This document shows, piece after piece, positions 36,465-44,961 of a stretch of 64,000 bases of DNA (position 1 is the stretch's first letter; each line of letters starts with the position of its first letter). The notes beneath the pieces were generated by a model. The model did not search any database, was not told where the DNA came from, and saw only the letters and a list, made by a program, of their open reading frames with translations. The DNA comes from Streptomyces tailanensis (GTDB taxonomy: Bacteria; Actinomycetota; Actinomycetes; Streptomycetales; Streptomycetaceae). The position numbers and the translations under genes are program-made. The stretch lies in the NCBI RefSeq assembly GCF_008386495.1, contig NZ_VTHJ01000018.1, forward strand, positions 62,001 through 126,000, written 5' to 3'.

Positions 36465-37817
36465 ATGGCACCGTACGAATCCGACGACAGCGCCCGGGCC
36501 GACGACGCGGCCGTGCTCGCGGCCGAGGCCGAGGAGGTGCGCTCGGCTCGGCGACGCAAGGCCGCGCGGTACCTCGTCCCGGTCACCGTGGTGGGCGTGG
36601 CGGCGGCGACCATCGGGCTCGTCCCGGCCTTCGCCGGCTCGGGCGACCCCGATCTGCCGAAGATCAGCGCGCAGGAACTCATCGAGAAGATCGCCGCATC
36701 GGACGTACAGCAGGTGTCCGGCACGGTGAAGATCACCACCGATCTGGGGCTGCCCGACTTGGGCGGTCTGGCCGACAGCCTCGGCTCGCAGATGCCCTCC
36801 GGGGGCTCCGGAGGCGACAGCGGTTCCGCCGCCGCCCCCTCCGCCAAGCTGCTCGAACTCGCCTCCGGCACGCACACCTTGCAGGTCGCGACCGACGGCC
36901 CCGACAAGCAGAAGCTGTCTCTGCTGGACGAGGCCGCCGAGTACAGCATCATCCACAACGGCGACGACCTGTGGGCGTACGACAGCGCCTCGAACGAGGT
37001 CTACCACGCGACCGACGCCGGTGAGGGCGAGGACAGTAAGGGCGGCGAGGACCGCAAGGACGCTCCCGACGCTTCCGAGGACGTGCCCGCCACGCCCCAA
37101 GAGCTCGCCGAGGAGGCCCTGAAGGCCGTCGACGACACCACGTCCGTGACCGTCGACGGGACCATGCAGGTCGCGGGGCGGGACGCGTACCGGCTGGTGA
37201 TCGAGCCGAAGCAGTCCGGTTCGACGGTCGGCGCGATCTCCATAGCCGTGGACTCCGAGACGGGGCTGCCGCTGAAGTTCACGCTGACCCCGGCGAGCGG
37301 CGGCGCGGCCGTCGTGGACGCGGGCTTCACGAAGGTCGACTTCGGCAAGCCGAGCGCGTCGACGTTCGACTTCACGCCGCCGAAGGGCGCGAAGGTCACC
37401 GAGGCCGACGAGATGGAGGAGTCGGGCCACCACGACTCCAGGTTCGACGAGCTCGACAAGGGGCTGGGATCCAAAGACGCCGAGAACTCCAAGGCGTCCA
37501 AGGATGCCGCGGGCTCCGAGGAGGACTTCGCGAGCGGGCTCGACGGGCTGAAGACCATAGGCAAGGGCTGGAGCACCATCGCCGAGTTCGACACCGGCGC
37601 CGAGGGCGGCATGCCGGGCGGCGGCTCCGACTCGACCGGTGACGCCCGCGTCGACGGGTTCCTGAACTCCCTCGGCGACCAGGTCAAGGGCGACTTCGGC
37701 TCCGGTACGGTCTTCAAGACCCGGCTGATCAACGTCCTCTTCACGGACGACGGCAAGGTGTACGCGGGCGCCGTCACCAAGGACGCCCTGGTGAAGGCGG
37801 CCAACGCGGCCGAGTAG
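36465..37817 (+). CDS. Membrane-anchored LolA/DUF2092-like lipoprotein-carrier-fold protein
   Basis: A 450-residue protein. The cytoplasmic N-terminus is charged (ESDDSARADDAAVLAAEAEE), with one membrane helix at about 38-56 (VTVVGVAAATIGLVPAFAG) and an extracytoplasmic domain that starts ISAQELIEKIAASDVQQVSG. That start, with GDDLWAYDSASNEVYH and VIEPKQSGSTVGAISIAVDS later, follows the LolA/LolB-like lipid-binding beta-fold (DUF2092 relatives). An acidic Lys/Ser-rich linker separates the last 100 residues. It lies 20 bases before an ABC exporter pair, so it may hand a lipid or lipoprotein to or from that transporter. Gram-positive bacteria lack the Lol pathway, so the cargo is unknown. Confidence 0.8.
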   Translation: MAPYESDDSARADDAAVLAAEAEEVRSARRRKAARYLVPVTVVGVAAATIGLVPAFAGSGDPDLPKISAQELIEKIAASDVQQVSGTVKITTDLGLPDLGGLADSLGSQMPSGGSGGDSGSAAAPSAKLLELASGTHTLQVATDGPDKQKLSLLDEAAEYSIIHNGDDLWAYDSASNEVYHATDAGEGEDSKGGEDRKDAPDASEDVPATPQELAEEALKAVDDTTSVTVDGTMQVAGRDAYRLVIEPKQSGSTVGAISIAVDSETGLPLKFTLTPASGGAAVVDAGFTKVDFGKPSASTFDFTPPKGAKVTEADEMEESGHHDSRFDELDKGLGSKDAENSKASKDAAGSEEDFASGLDGLKTIGKGWSTIAEFDTGAEGGMPGGGSDSTGDARVDGFLNSLGDQVKGDFGSGTVFKTRLINVLFTDDGKVYAGAVTKDALVKAANAAE

Positions 37818-37837
37818 AACAGGAATTGAGGGAGCCC

Positions 37838-38911
37838 ATGGAGGAGCTGTCCGCCGGGTCCACCGGGTCCGCTGGGTCCAACGGGTCCGCCGGGTCCGCT
37901 GTGTCCGCCCCGGACAAGGACACGGATACGGATGAGGCAGCGGGCGGGGGCGCGGGCTCGGCGGTGATCGCCACCCGCGCGCTCACCAAGCGCTACCGCG
38001 GCGGGCAGCTCGCCGTGGACGGCCTCGATCTGACCGTCCCGGCGGGCAGCGTCTTCGGGTTCCTCGGGCCCAATGGCTCGGGCAAGACCACCACCATCCG
38101 CATGCTGATGGGCCTGATCGAGCCCACCTCGGGCACCGCCCAGGTCCTCGGCCGCCCCATGCCGCGCGCCGCCAAGGCCGTACTGCCCCAGGTGGGCGCG
38201 CTCATCGAGGGGCCCGCGCTGTACGGGTTCCTCTCCGGCCGCGACAACCTGCTGCGGTACGACTCCGCCGACCCGACCGCCGACCCGCGCACCCGGCGTG
38301 CACGTGTCGCGGCCGCGCTGGACCGGGTCGGGCTCACGGCCGCCGCCGGCAAGAAGGCCAAGGCGTACTCGTTGGGCATGAAGCAGCGGCTGGGCCTGGC
38401 GGCGGCGCTGCTCCAGTCCCGCCGTCTCCTGGTGCTCGACGAGCCGACGAACGGGCTCGACCCGCAGGGGATGCGTGAGATACGCGCCCTGGTGCGGGAG
38501 TTGGCGTCCGACGGCACCACCGTCTTCCTCTCCTCGCATCTGCTGGACGAGATCGAGCAGGTGTGCAGCCATGCCGCCGTCATGGCGCAGGGGCGGCTGA
38601 TCGCCCAAGGGCCGGTGAGCGAGCTGGCGGCCGGGGCGCGCGGGCGGCTCGTCGTCACCACGCCCGACGCGGCGGACGCGGCCCGAGTGCTGAAGGAGCA
38701 GGGCATCGGGGACGTCGTGGTGGAGGAGGGGGCCGAGGGTGCGGGGGCCCGGGTGACGGCGGAATCGCCGCCACCGGACCGCGACCTGGCCGAGCTGAAC
38801 GCCGCGCTGGTCACCGCGGGCGTCCGCGTCCGCGGCTTCGGCCTCGAACAGGCCTCCCTGGAGGACGCGTTCGTGGCGCTCACGGGGGAGGGGTTCGATG
38901 TCGCGGGTTGA
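37838..38911 (+). CDS. ABC transporter ATP-binding protein
   Basis: A 357-residue ATPase of the DrrA/CcmA class. Walker A GPNGSGKTTT is near 77-86, the Q-loop region VLPQVGALIEGP near 119-130, the signature YSLGMKQRLGLAAA near 176-189, Walker B LLVLDEPTNGLDP near 196-208, and the H-loop SSHLLDE near 231. The first 45 residues are a Ser/Gly-rich extension with a short GST/GSA repeat. I chose ATG 37838 because GAGGGAG precedes it; a TTG at 37826 is in frame. It overlaps the permease gene by 14 bases. Confidence 0.92.
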   Translation: MEELSAGSTGSAGSNGSAGSAVSAPDKDTDTDEAAGGGAGSAVIATRALTKRYRGGQLAVDGLDLTVPAGSVFGFLGPNGSGKTTTIRMLMGLIEPTSGTAQVLGRPMPRAAKAVLPQVGALIEGPALYGFLSGRDNLLRYDSADPTADPRTRRARVAAALDRVGLTAAAGKKAKAYSLGMKQRLGLAAALLQSRRLLVLDEPTNGLDPQGMREIRALVRELASDGTTVFLSSHLLDEIEQVCSHAAVMAQGRLIAQGPVSELAAGARGRLVVTTPDAADAARVLKEQGIGDVVVEEGAEGAGARVTAESPPPDRDLAELNAALVTAGVRVRGFGLEQASLEDAFVALTGEGFDVAG

Positions 38912-39818
38912 GACGTCTCGTGCTGAAGCCATGCCTGAGGCAGCTTCGCAGGCCGCCCGTGCTCCCGGCCTTCTGTGGACCTTCGGGTTGTTCCGCAGTG
39001 AGCTGGTGACGACGTTCCGGCGGTGGCGGACCATCGCGCTGCTCGGCGTACTCGCGGCCGTACCGATCCTGGTCGGTATCGCCGTGAAGATCGAGACCGG
39101 CGACGGGTCGTCGACGGGCGGCGGGCCGGGCGGTGGTGGCGGCGAAGGCCCGGCGTTCATCGCGCAGATCACCAACAACGGGCTGTTCCTGGTGTTCACG
39201 GCGCTCGCCGCGACCCTCCCCTTCTTCCTGCCGATGGCGGTCGGCGTGATCGCGGGAGACGCGATAGCGGGCGAGGCCAACGCGGGCACGCTCCGCTATC
39301 TGCTGGTCGCTCCGGCCGGCCGTACCCGGCTGCTGCTCACCAAGTACGCGACCACGATGACCTTCTGCGTGGTCGCCACCCTCGTCGTGGCGGCCTCCGC
39401 GCTGGCCGCGGGGGCGTTGCTGTTCCCGCTGGGCGATCTGACGACGATCTCCGGCACCCGTATCAGCTTCGCCGAGGGGCTCTTCCGGGCGCTGCTGATC
39501 GCGCTGGCGGTGGCCGCGTCACTGATCGGGATCGCGGCCCTCGGGCTGTTCATCTCCACGCTCACGAACAGCGGCATCGCGGCGATGGCGACCACGGTCG
39601 GGCTCCTCATCACCGTTCAGATCCTCGACCAGATACCTCAGCTCGACGCCCTCCACCCGTACTTCTTCTCCCACTACTGGCTGTCCTTCGCCGACCTCAT
39701 GCGCGAGCCGGTCTACTGGGACGACCTGCAACGCAACCTCGGCCTCCAGGCCCTCTACGCGGCGGTGTTCGGATCGGCGGCGTGGGCGAGGTTCATGGCG
39801 AAGGACGTGACGGCGTAG
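38898..39818 (+). CDS. ABC-2 type transporter permease
   Basis: A 306-residue membrane protein with six predicted helices. The first is followed by a Gly-rich extracellular loop (GDGSSTGGGPGGGGGEGPAF). LPFFLPMAVGVIAGDAIAGE near 115-134 and the AGTLRYLLVAPAGR coupling helix near 138-151 are typical of ABC-2 exporter permeases. It pairs with the ATPase that it overlaps and probably exports a lipid, peptide or drug together with the LolA-fold protein. It is the last intact gene before the decaying accessory region. Confidence 0.88.
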   Translation: MSRVETSRAEAMPEAASQAARAPGLLWTFGLFRSELVTTFRRWRTIALLGVLAAVPILVGIAVKIETGDGSSTGGGPGGGGGEGPAFIAQITNNGLFLVFTALAATLPFFLPMAVGVIAGDAIAGEANAGTLRYLLVAPAGRTRLLLTKYATTMTFCVVATLVVAASALAAGALLFPLGDLTTISGTRISFAEGLFRALLIALAVAASLIGIAALGLFISTLTNSGIAAMATTVGLLITVQILDQIPQLDALHPYFFSHYWLSFADLMREPVYWDDLQRNLGLQALYAAVFGSAAWARFMAKDVTA

Positions 39819-40086
39819 GGGCGGCCGTTCCCGTCAGCGCGCCCGCCGCACGCACCCCATGCCGCCCCTTGACGCCGATCGGCACCCCGGCCAACGGCAG
39901 GGCCACACCGGTGGCGACCCGAGCATCCACCTCGGCGGCACACCGCAACGCGTCCTCCGGCCACACTTCGGCGAAGGCACACGACGAGCGGTCGACACGC
40001 TCGATCCGCCCCAGCGCCGCGGCGACAACATCTACGGCCGTCACCTCACTTGCTCGAACGGCGGCGGCGATTCGAACAGCGTCCAC
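39793..40086 (-). pseudogene. Truncated amidase, N-terminal fragment
   Basis: About 80 residues matching the first 120 of the complete amidase at 46876-48198: EVTAVDVVAAALGRIERVD, CAFAEVWPEDALRCAAEVDA and LPLAGVPIGVKGR, the last holding the catalytic Lys of the amidase signature family. The homology stops near 39835 and the frame runs into the end of the ABC permease, so the Ser-Ser catalytic part is missing. GTG 40086 lies 5 bases after the small gene that ends the calpain operon, suggesting it was once that operon's last gene. Confidence 0.8.
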
Positions 40087-40090
40087 GCGG

Positions 40091-40354
40091 TTACTTCACT
40101 CGGGTGAGTACGACGGTCCAGTCCCCCGAAGGCGAGTGGAGGTCCTCGATCCGGTCCAGCTTCCACTCCTGGTCCTGGACCGGAAAGACATCTCCGGGTG
40201 CGAGAGAGTGGCGGGTTTCCGCGCCACCGGATTCGACGGAGAGCCTGACCGTCGGGGCCTGGTCTCTGGGCGCGTGAACATGGATGACGCTGAAGCTTCC
40301 GATGGGCCTGTTGGCCTGCGTGTTGGGTGAGAGTGCGATTACCTGAACTGTCAT
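40091..40354 (-). CDS. Small protein at the end of the calpain/HerA operon
   Basis: An 87-residue protein with no recognised domain. It is rich in beta-prone segments (SFSVIHVHA, TVRLSVES, DWTVVLTRVK) and ends in a basic residue. There is no signal peptide and no membrane segment. Its ATG overlaps the stop of the calpain-like protease gene by 4 bases, so it is co-translated with it. An inhibitor or immunity role for a partner protease would fit the position, but this is inference only. Confidence 0.7.
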   Translation of the reverse strand: MTVQVIALSPNTQANRPIGSFSVIHVHAPRDQAPTVRLSVESGGAETRHSLAPGDVFPVQDQEWKLDRIEDLHSPSGDWTVVLTRVK

Positions 40355-41403
40355 TTCGGTTCCAGAGTGGTGTAGAACGGCAGAAGGCTCGTCCGGAATT
40401 CCTCGAACGTCAATGGTTCCGGATGATCCTTGTTGTGCGGGTTACGCAAATGGATGCGTCCCTTGTCGTCCACTTCCGTGACCTCGTAGGCGTGACCGCC
40501 GGAGAGGTCCTTGGGCAGTGGCGGCTCCTCCACCCCCGGCTTGCGCGTGCCGACGACAATCGGGCAGTTGTCGGCCAGCTTCTCCCTGAAATGGTCGAGG
40601 ACCTGCCGCTTCGCACTGCGACCTGTGTAGTCGTAACCGGTGGGAAGATCCCATGTCTCGGCCGGCACCCCGGTCAGCTGCACCAGCAATTCCGCGTGTT
40701 CATGCGATTTGGTGCCGACGCCCAACCGTACGTATCCAGTTCGCAGGTCGTCGGGCCTGTTGTGCGTGAGCTTCCACGATGCGGCACGCTCCTCGGTCCA
40801 CGTCTGGTCGAGCCCGGCGACGGCCTTCTCCATGATGGGCGCCCACGCCGCTCCGGTTGTCACCGAGTCGGCGAAGGCGGGCCTGTCGGGGAGTGCGCTA
40901 TGGACGGGCAGATCCGGTGTCACAGTCAGCTTGATCATGTCACCGGTCGGCTCGTACCGGCCGAAGCCGGCTGACTTCGCCCCATGGAAGCGGACCTCGT
41001 AGGTGCCGTCCTCGCTCTCACGGACGGCATTCGTGATGTCCTGCGGGCCGTGCCCGGCCACTGCTCCCAGTGTCGCGATGACGCCGCAGTCTCCGAGTTC
41101 GCCCTGCCTGGTCTGCTCCCGCGTCGGCGTCCCGTCGAAGAGCGGGGTGCGCGTGCCGTCCGGTCGGTCGAGTGGGGTCCCGTAGCGGTCCGGGGGGAAC
41201 ATCTTCTCGGGCACCTGGAAATCTGGTTTGTCGACGAAATCCGAGATCTCCCTGACCTGATCCGATTTCTCACCGAACATGCCCTTGATGCGGTCCAGTC
41301 GCGGGCCCTGCAACGGGATTTCGTCCGACGGGGCGGCGACGGCCTCCTCCGGCTCGACCGGGGGCGGGATGTCCGTGACCTCCAGGGGGGACGGTGCGTC
41401 CAT
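40351..41403 (-). CDS. Calpain-like (C2 family) cysteine protease
   Basis: The 350-residue frame contains a papain-fold catalytic core of calpain type: QGELGDCGVIATLGAVAG (about 98-115) with the oxyanion Gln and nucleophile Cys, DLSGGHAYEVTEVDD (about 302-316) with the His, and IHLRNPHNKDHPE (about 320-332) with the Asn. The usual aromatic after the Cys is replaced by Gly. The first 45 residues are Pro/Glu-rich. The frame is open, with the same Pro/Glu/Ala composition, from about 41510, where the E/P-rich gene upstream runs into a sudden stop. A single missing base in a run of five G (41509-41513) would make one 600-residue protein, E/P-rich stalk plus protease. There is no signal peptide. 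The target is unknown. Confidence 0.8.
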   Translation of the reverse strand: MDAPSPLEVTDIPPPVEPEEAVAAPSDEIPLQGPRLDRIKGMFGEKSDQVREISDFVDKPDFQVPEKMFPPDRYGTPLDRPDGTRTPLFDGTPTREQTRQGELGDCGVIATLGAVAGHGPQDITNAVRESEDGTYEVRFHGAKSAGFGRYEPTGDMIKLTVTPDLPVHSALPDRPAFADSVTTGAAWAPIMEKAVAGLDQTWTEERAASWKLTHNRPDDLRTGYVRLGVGTKSHEHAELLVQLTGVPAETWDLPTGYDYTGRSAKRQVLDHFREKLADNCPIVVGTRKPGVEEPPLPKDLSGGHAYEVTEVDDKGRIHLRNPHNKDHPEPLTFEEFRTSLLPFYTTLEPK

Positions 41404-41477
41404 GGCATCTGTCGGGGGTGAGGCCTCCGAGGCGGCCGGTGTGATCGGCTCGTTGTGGTCGACGAGGACCGATTCGG

Positions 41478-42146
41478 CTACGGAAGCCGGTACGTGGGCC
41501 TCCGGATTGGGGGCTCGCCCTGCCCGGAGTCTTCGACGGTCGTGGTCGGCTCATGGGGTTGCGGCTGCTCTGGCCCCGCCATCGGGTCCGGCGCCTCTGG
41601 AGAATCGGGTGCCTCCATGGGGTGGGGTGACTCCGGCGGCGTCGGTGTCTCCAGAGGGTTGTGAGCCTCCAGTTGCTCAGCGGTCTCGGACGGTTCGAGT
41701 GACTCCGGCGGCTCGGGTGCCTCGAACGTGGCAGGGTCCTGCGCAGGCTCGGCTGTCCCGATGGGTTCGGGGGCTTCGGCGGAGTCGGCAGCTTCAGTGG
41801 TCTCGAGTGCCTCGACCGGCTCAGGCGCCTCCTCTGCAGATTCAGGCTCAATCGCCTCATCTGACTCAGACGCCTCGAACGGCCCGGGGGCTTCGATCGG
41901 CTCGGCTGCTTCAGCGGACTCGGGTGCCTCGACCGACTCGGGTGCCTCGACCGGCTCGGGCGCCTCCGTCTCGTCTGCCGTCTCCGCCGCGCTGGGCACC
42001 TCGGTCGGGTCAGTGGCCTCCGTCGGAGCGGGCGGGGCCTCCGCAGCCGTTGCCGGTTCCGCCGTCTCCGTCGGCTCCGGTGCTTCCGGGGCCGGTGTCG
42101 GTGGTTGTTCCGGTTGGGGTGGGCGTTCCGTGGGCCGGTCGGTCAT
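41478..42146 (-). CDS. Glu/Pro/Ala-rich repeat protein, probably the broken N-terminus of the calpain-like protease
   Basis: A 222-residue low-complexity protein made of degenerate repeats of the type EAPEPVEAPES, with no hydrophobic segment and almost no basic residues. Such sequence forms an extended stalk or spacer. Its ATG overlaps the stop of the C-terminal frame of the HerA-like ATPase (ATGA at 42143-42148), so it was translated after it. It ends with the foreign-looking IRRPTYRLP just after a C5 run, while the next frame continues the Glu/Pro/Ala pattern straight into the calpain domain. I therefore read it as the 5' part of a single frameshifted gene. Confidence 0.7.
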   Translation of the reverse strand: MTDRPTERPPQPEQPPTPAPEAPEPTETAEPATAAEAPPAPTEATDPTEVPSAAETADETEAPEPVEAPESVEAPESAEAAEPIEAPGPFEASESDEAIEPESAEEAPEPVEALETTEAADSAEAPEPIGTAEPAQDPATFEAPEPPESLEPSETAEQLEAHNPLETPTPPESPHPMEAPDSPEAPDPMAGPEQPQPHEPTTTVEDSGQGEPPIRRPTYRLP

Positions 42147-44961
42147 CAGAGGGCTTTCGGGGTGGTGCGGGTGCGGTAGAGGCGTATCCAGGGGAGCGTC
42201 TTGCGCTGCCACGCCTCGCGGGCCACGTGGACGAAGACGCAGGCGCGGTAGTCGGACAGGGCCGCGGGCGCTGCGGTGCCCTGGTCGGGGAGCCGGACGG
42301 TGTCGGCGAGCTCGGCGATCCAGGCCGACGTCGACCCCCACCAAGCGGCCTGCTCGTCCTTGGACTTGGGGTACGACGTTTCACCCGCTCCCGCAGCTCC
42401 TTGCCGTGCTCGGGCCATACCGCGGTGGACGCGCGGGAGCGGAACGCGCAGCGGTGCCGACAGCCCTCGCACTCTGGGAAGGGCGCCAGGGCCTTCGCCG
42501 CCGCCGGCACCGAGGCGGTGAACGCGTGGAAGCGGTCTCCGAGTTGGGTAGGTGTGGCCAGGACGGCTCGCTCCAGCCCCGCCTCGCGGGCCGCCTGAGC
42601 GCGCACGTTCGGAACCGCGACCAGAGCCGGGCGATCCAGTCGGTCGTGGTGGACGAAGGACTGGAAGGGCGCCAGGGCGGCGGCATACCGCTCCTGGTCC
42701 GGCGAGAACCGCATGGTGCCGCCGATCAGCTCACGGTCCGCCGCCGACGGCAGCCGGTGCATCACCTTGAGGTTGGTGTTCTTGTAGGCGTCCTCCACCA
42801 GTTTGCCCGGTACCTGCTCGACGATCACGACACCCTCGCCGTACTTGCGATTCTCGGCGAGGGTGTTGGCGAACGCCTGGGCCGCACGGGCCTGCGCGTT
42901 GCCCTCCTTGGCGTCCCCGGACTGCGCGAGGGGCTGCCCGAGCAGCCGATGTGCCTCCTCTATCACGGTGACGTGGGCGAGGGAGCCGCCGCCGCGGTTC
43001 GCCTTGTAGTACTCGGTCATCGCCTGCAGGGTCAGCGCGGTGACCAGCGACTGCTCCTTCTCGTTGTCGCCGACCGCCGCCAGTTCCACCACCACCGGCC
43101 GGTTCAGCAGATCGGCCACGGGGTACGACCGCGCCACGTCCAGCGTGCTGCCGCAGGCACCCTCGGCCAGCGACTGGGCACGCAGCAGCGAGGCGGCCAC
43201 GATGTTGTCCCGGATCTCGCCGGAATAGTCGAGCGCCTCGCACTGCCGCCGCATCTCGGCGATGAAGTCCCGCAGGCCGGGCCACTCGTGATCCGGTCCT
43301 GCGATGTCTGTCGGCACGAGGCCCTTGCGTGCATAAGTGGCCCGCAGTGCCCGGTTGTAGATGCTCGGCAAGGGGTCCCACAGACCGAACGCCGCGTCGA
43401 AGCAGGCCATCAGCCCGGCCGTATGGGTGCTGATCCGCACCCCGGTCGGCACCTCGAAGGGGTTCAGCCGCAGCGGGGCCGTCGTCTCGTCGCCCACAGT
43501 GAGGACCAGAAGGTCCTCGAAGCCGGGTCGGGTGGCGAGCCAACGGTAGTCGTCCAGGTCGGAGTTGACCGGCTCCAGCACCAGGAACGGCACCCGGTGG
43601 TCGCGCCACAGCTGCTCGCAGAACGCCAGCGTTGTGTTCGTCTTGCCGGATCCGGTGGTCCCTACGAACAGGGCGTGCCGGGTGAGGTCGTCCAGGCCGA
43701 TGCCGAGAGGGCCCGCCGGCCTGTCGTGGACGAGTTGGCGACCCAGGGTGATCGTGGGCCCGTCCGCGCGGTACGCCGTCCCGCCGGCCAGGCCGGGGCG
43801 CCGTACCGGAAAGCCGGTCATGTGGCCGCTCACCGCCAGCGGCAGCCGGAACGCCGACCCCGCCTCGCGGGCGTCCACCAGCTCCGCGAGCAGCCGCAGC
43901 TGCGGAGAGAGCGGCTCGGGCAGCTGCCAGCAGTGGTCGCCGCCCCAGCGAGCCTGCTCCAGGGTGGTCAACCCCTCCCATGCGGCCGGGAGTTCACCGG
44001 GCCCGGGCCAGGCCACGCTGTGCGCTGGACCGGTGAACGTCTCCGTGAGCGCCCCCTCCTCGCGTGCCCGCTCCGGCGGGGACACCGTGGCCCCGACCAG
44101 CTCGGCCAGCGACTCGGGCAGTGGCGCGGGTGAGGCCAGGGCGACCCGAATGCGGAAGGCGCGACCGGTGTAGCGGCGCGCGGCGTCGGAGTACACCCGG
44201 GAGGCGTCCACCGCGAAGGCGTCCGGGGCGAGCTGCGCGCCCGGAGACCACAGGCCGTCCGGTAACTGGCCCTGCGTCCCCAGCCGGCCGTACTGCGTGG
44301 CGATGGTGTGCAGCAGCGGGCCGAGGTCGTCCGGTATGACGTACGGCTCCAGGCCGATCGTCAGCATCACCGGGTACGGATGCTCGGCCAGCGCCTGCCA
44401 CAGTGCGTCCCACGGCGGCGCTGATGCGGTGAATGGCTGCGGCGAGAGGTAGTATCGTACGCCCGCGTCCGGCCGGTTGGGCACGCCGGTGCGATACCGC
44501 TTGCGGATCTCGGCCACACCCGCGACAGGGTCGGGCGTGAACGGGGTCAGCAGCCGCGCCACCTCGGTCGGGTCCTCGACCGGGGTCGCGTGCACATGTC
44601 GGGGCAGCGCGGCCAGCCGGGCGCGCAACGCGAGTGCGGCGGCCTCCGCTCGGTCGGGAGTGGCCGCAGAGACGCGGCCGAGTAGAGAGCAGGTGATCCG
44701 GCGCTCCGCTGGGCCGGTGACGTAACGCAATTCGACGCGCTCGCCGTGTGCCACGTCCCACTGCCCGGTTAGCCAGGCTGCCTCGGCGGCGACCGCCTTG
44801 ATCCGACGGTCGTCCTCCGTGAGATCCGCGTACTCCTGGGGCTCCGTGAGGTCGGCGGCGGCGTCGATGCGTACCGCTGCCCAAGCCCAGACGGTCGTGC
44901 CGTCGGCGACGGTCACCACTCCGGTCGTTGGCCCGTCGATGGGGCTCAACTCCTGTTCCAA
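42146..44961 (-). CDS. HerA/FtsK-like hexameric ATPase (DUF87 type), C-terminus frameshifted
   Basis: An approximately 940-residue P-loop ATPase. Walker A LFVGTTGSGKTNTTLAFCEQ is near 438-457 and Walker B HVTVIEEAHRLLG near 637-649, followed by the arginine-finger region VIVEQVPGKLVEDAYKNTNL, as in HerA, VirB4 and related DNA or protein translocases. The N-terminal 400 residues are unrecognised. At about 42380 the frame leaves homologous-looking sequence and runs as Arg/Pro-rich filler to 42010, while the -1 frame gives SYPKSKDEQAAWW and a well-formed C-terminus ending at 42146 in an ATGA overlap with the next gene. One G added to the GGG at 42384-42386 restores it. The start is TTG 44961 or 44949, overlapping the membrane gene. 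Confidence 0.82.

Noticed and set aside
42376..42390. Programmed -1 frameshift in the ATPase gene
   Set aside because: No slippery heptamer or following hairpin; a homopolymer indel explains it more simply.
41728..44133. An 801-codon plus-strand frame opposite the E/P-rich and ATPase genes
   Set aside because: Ser/Gly/Ala repeats are the antisense of the Glu/Pro/Ala repeats; no ribosome site or domain.
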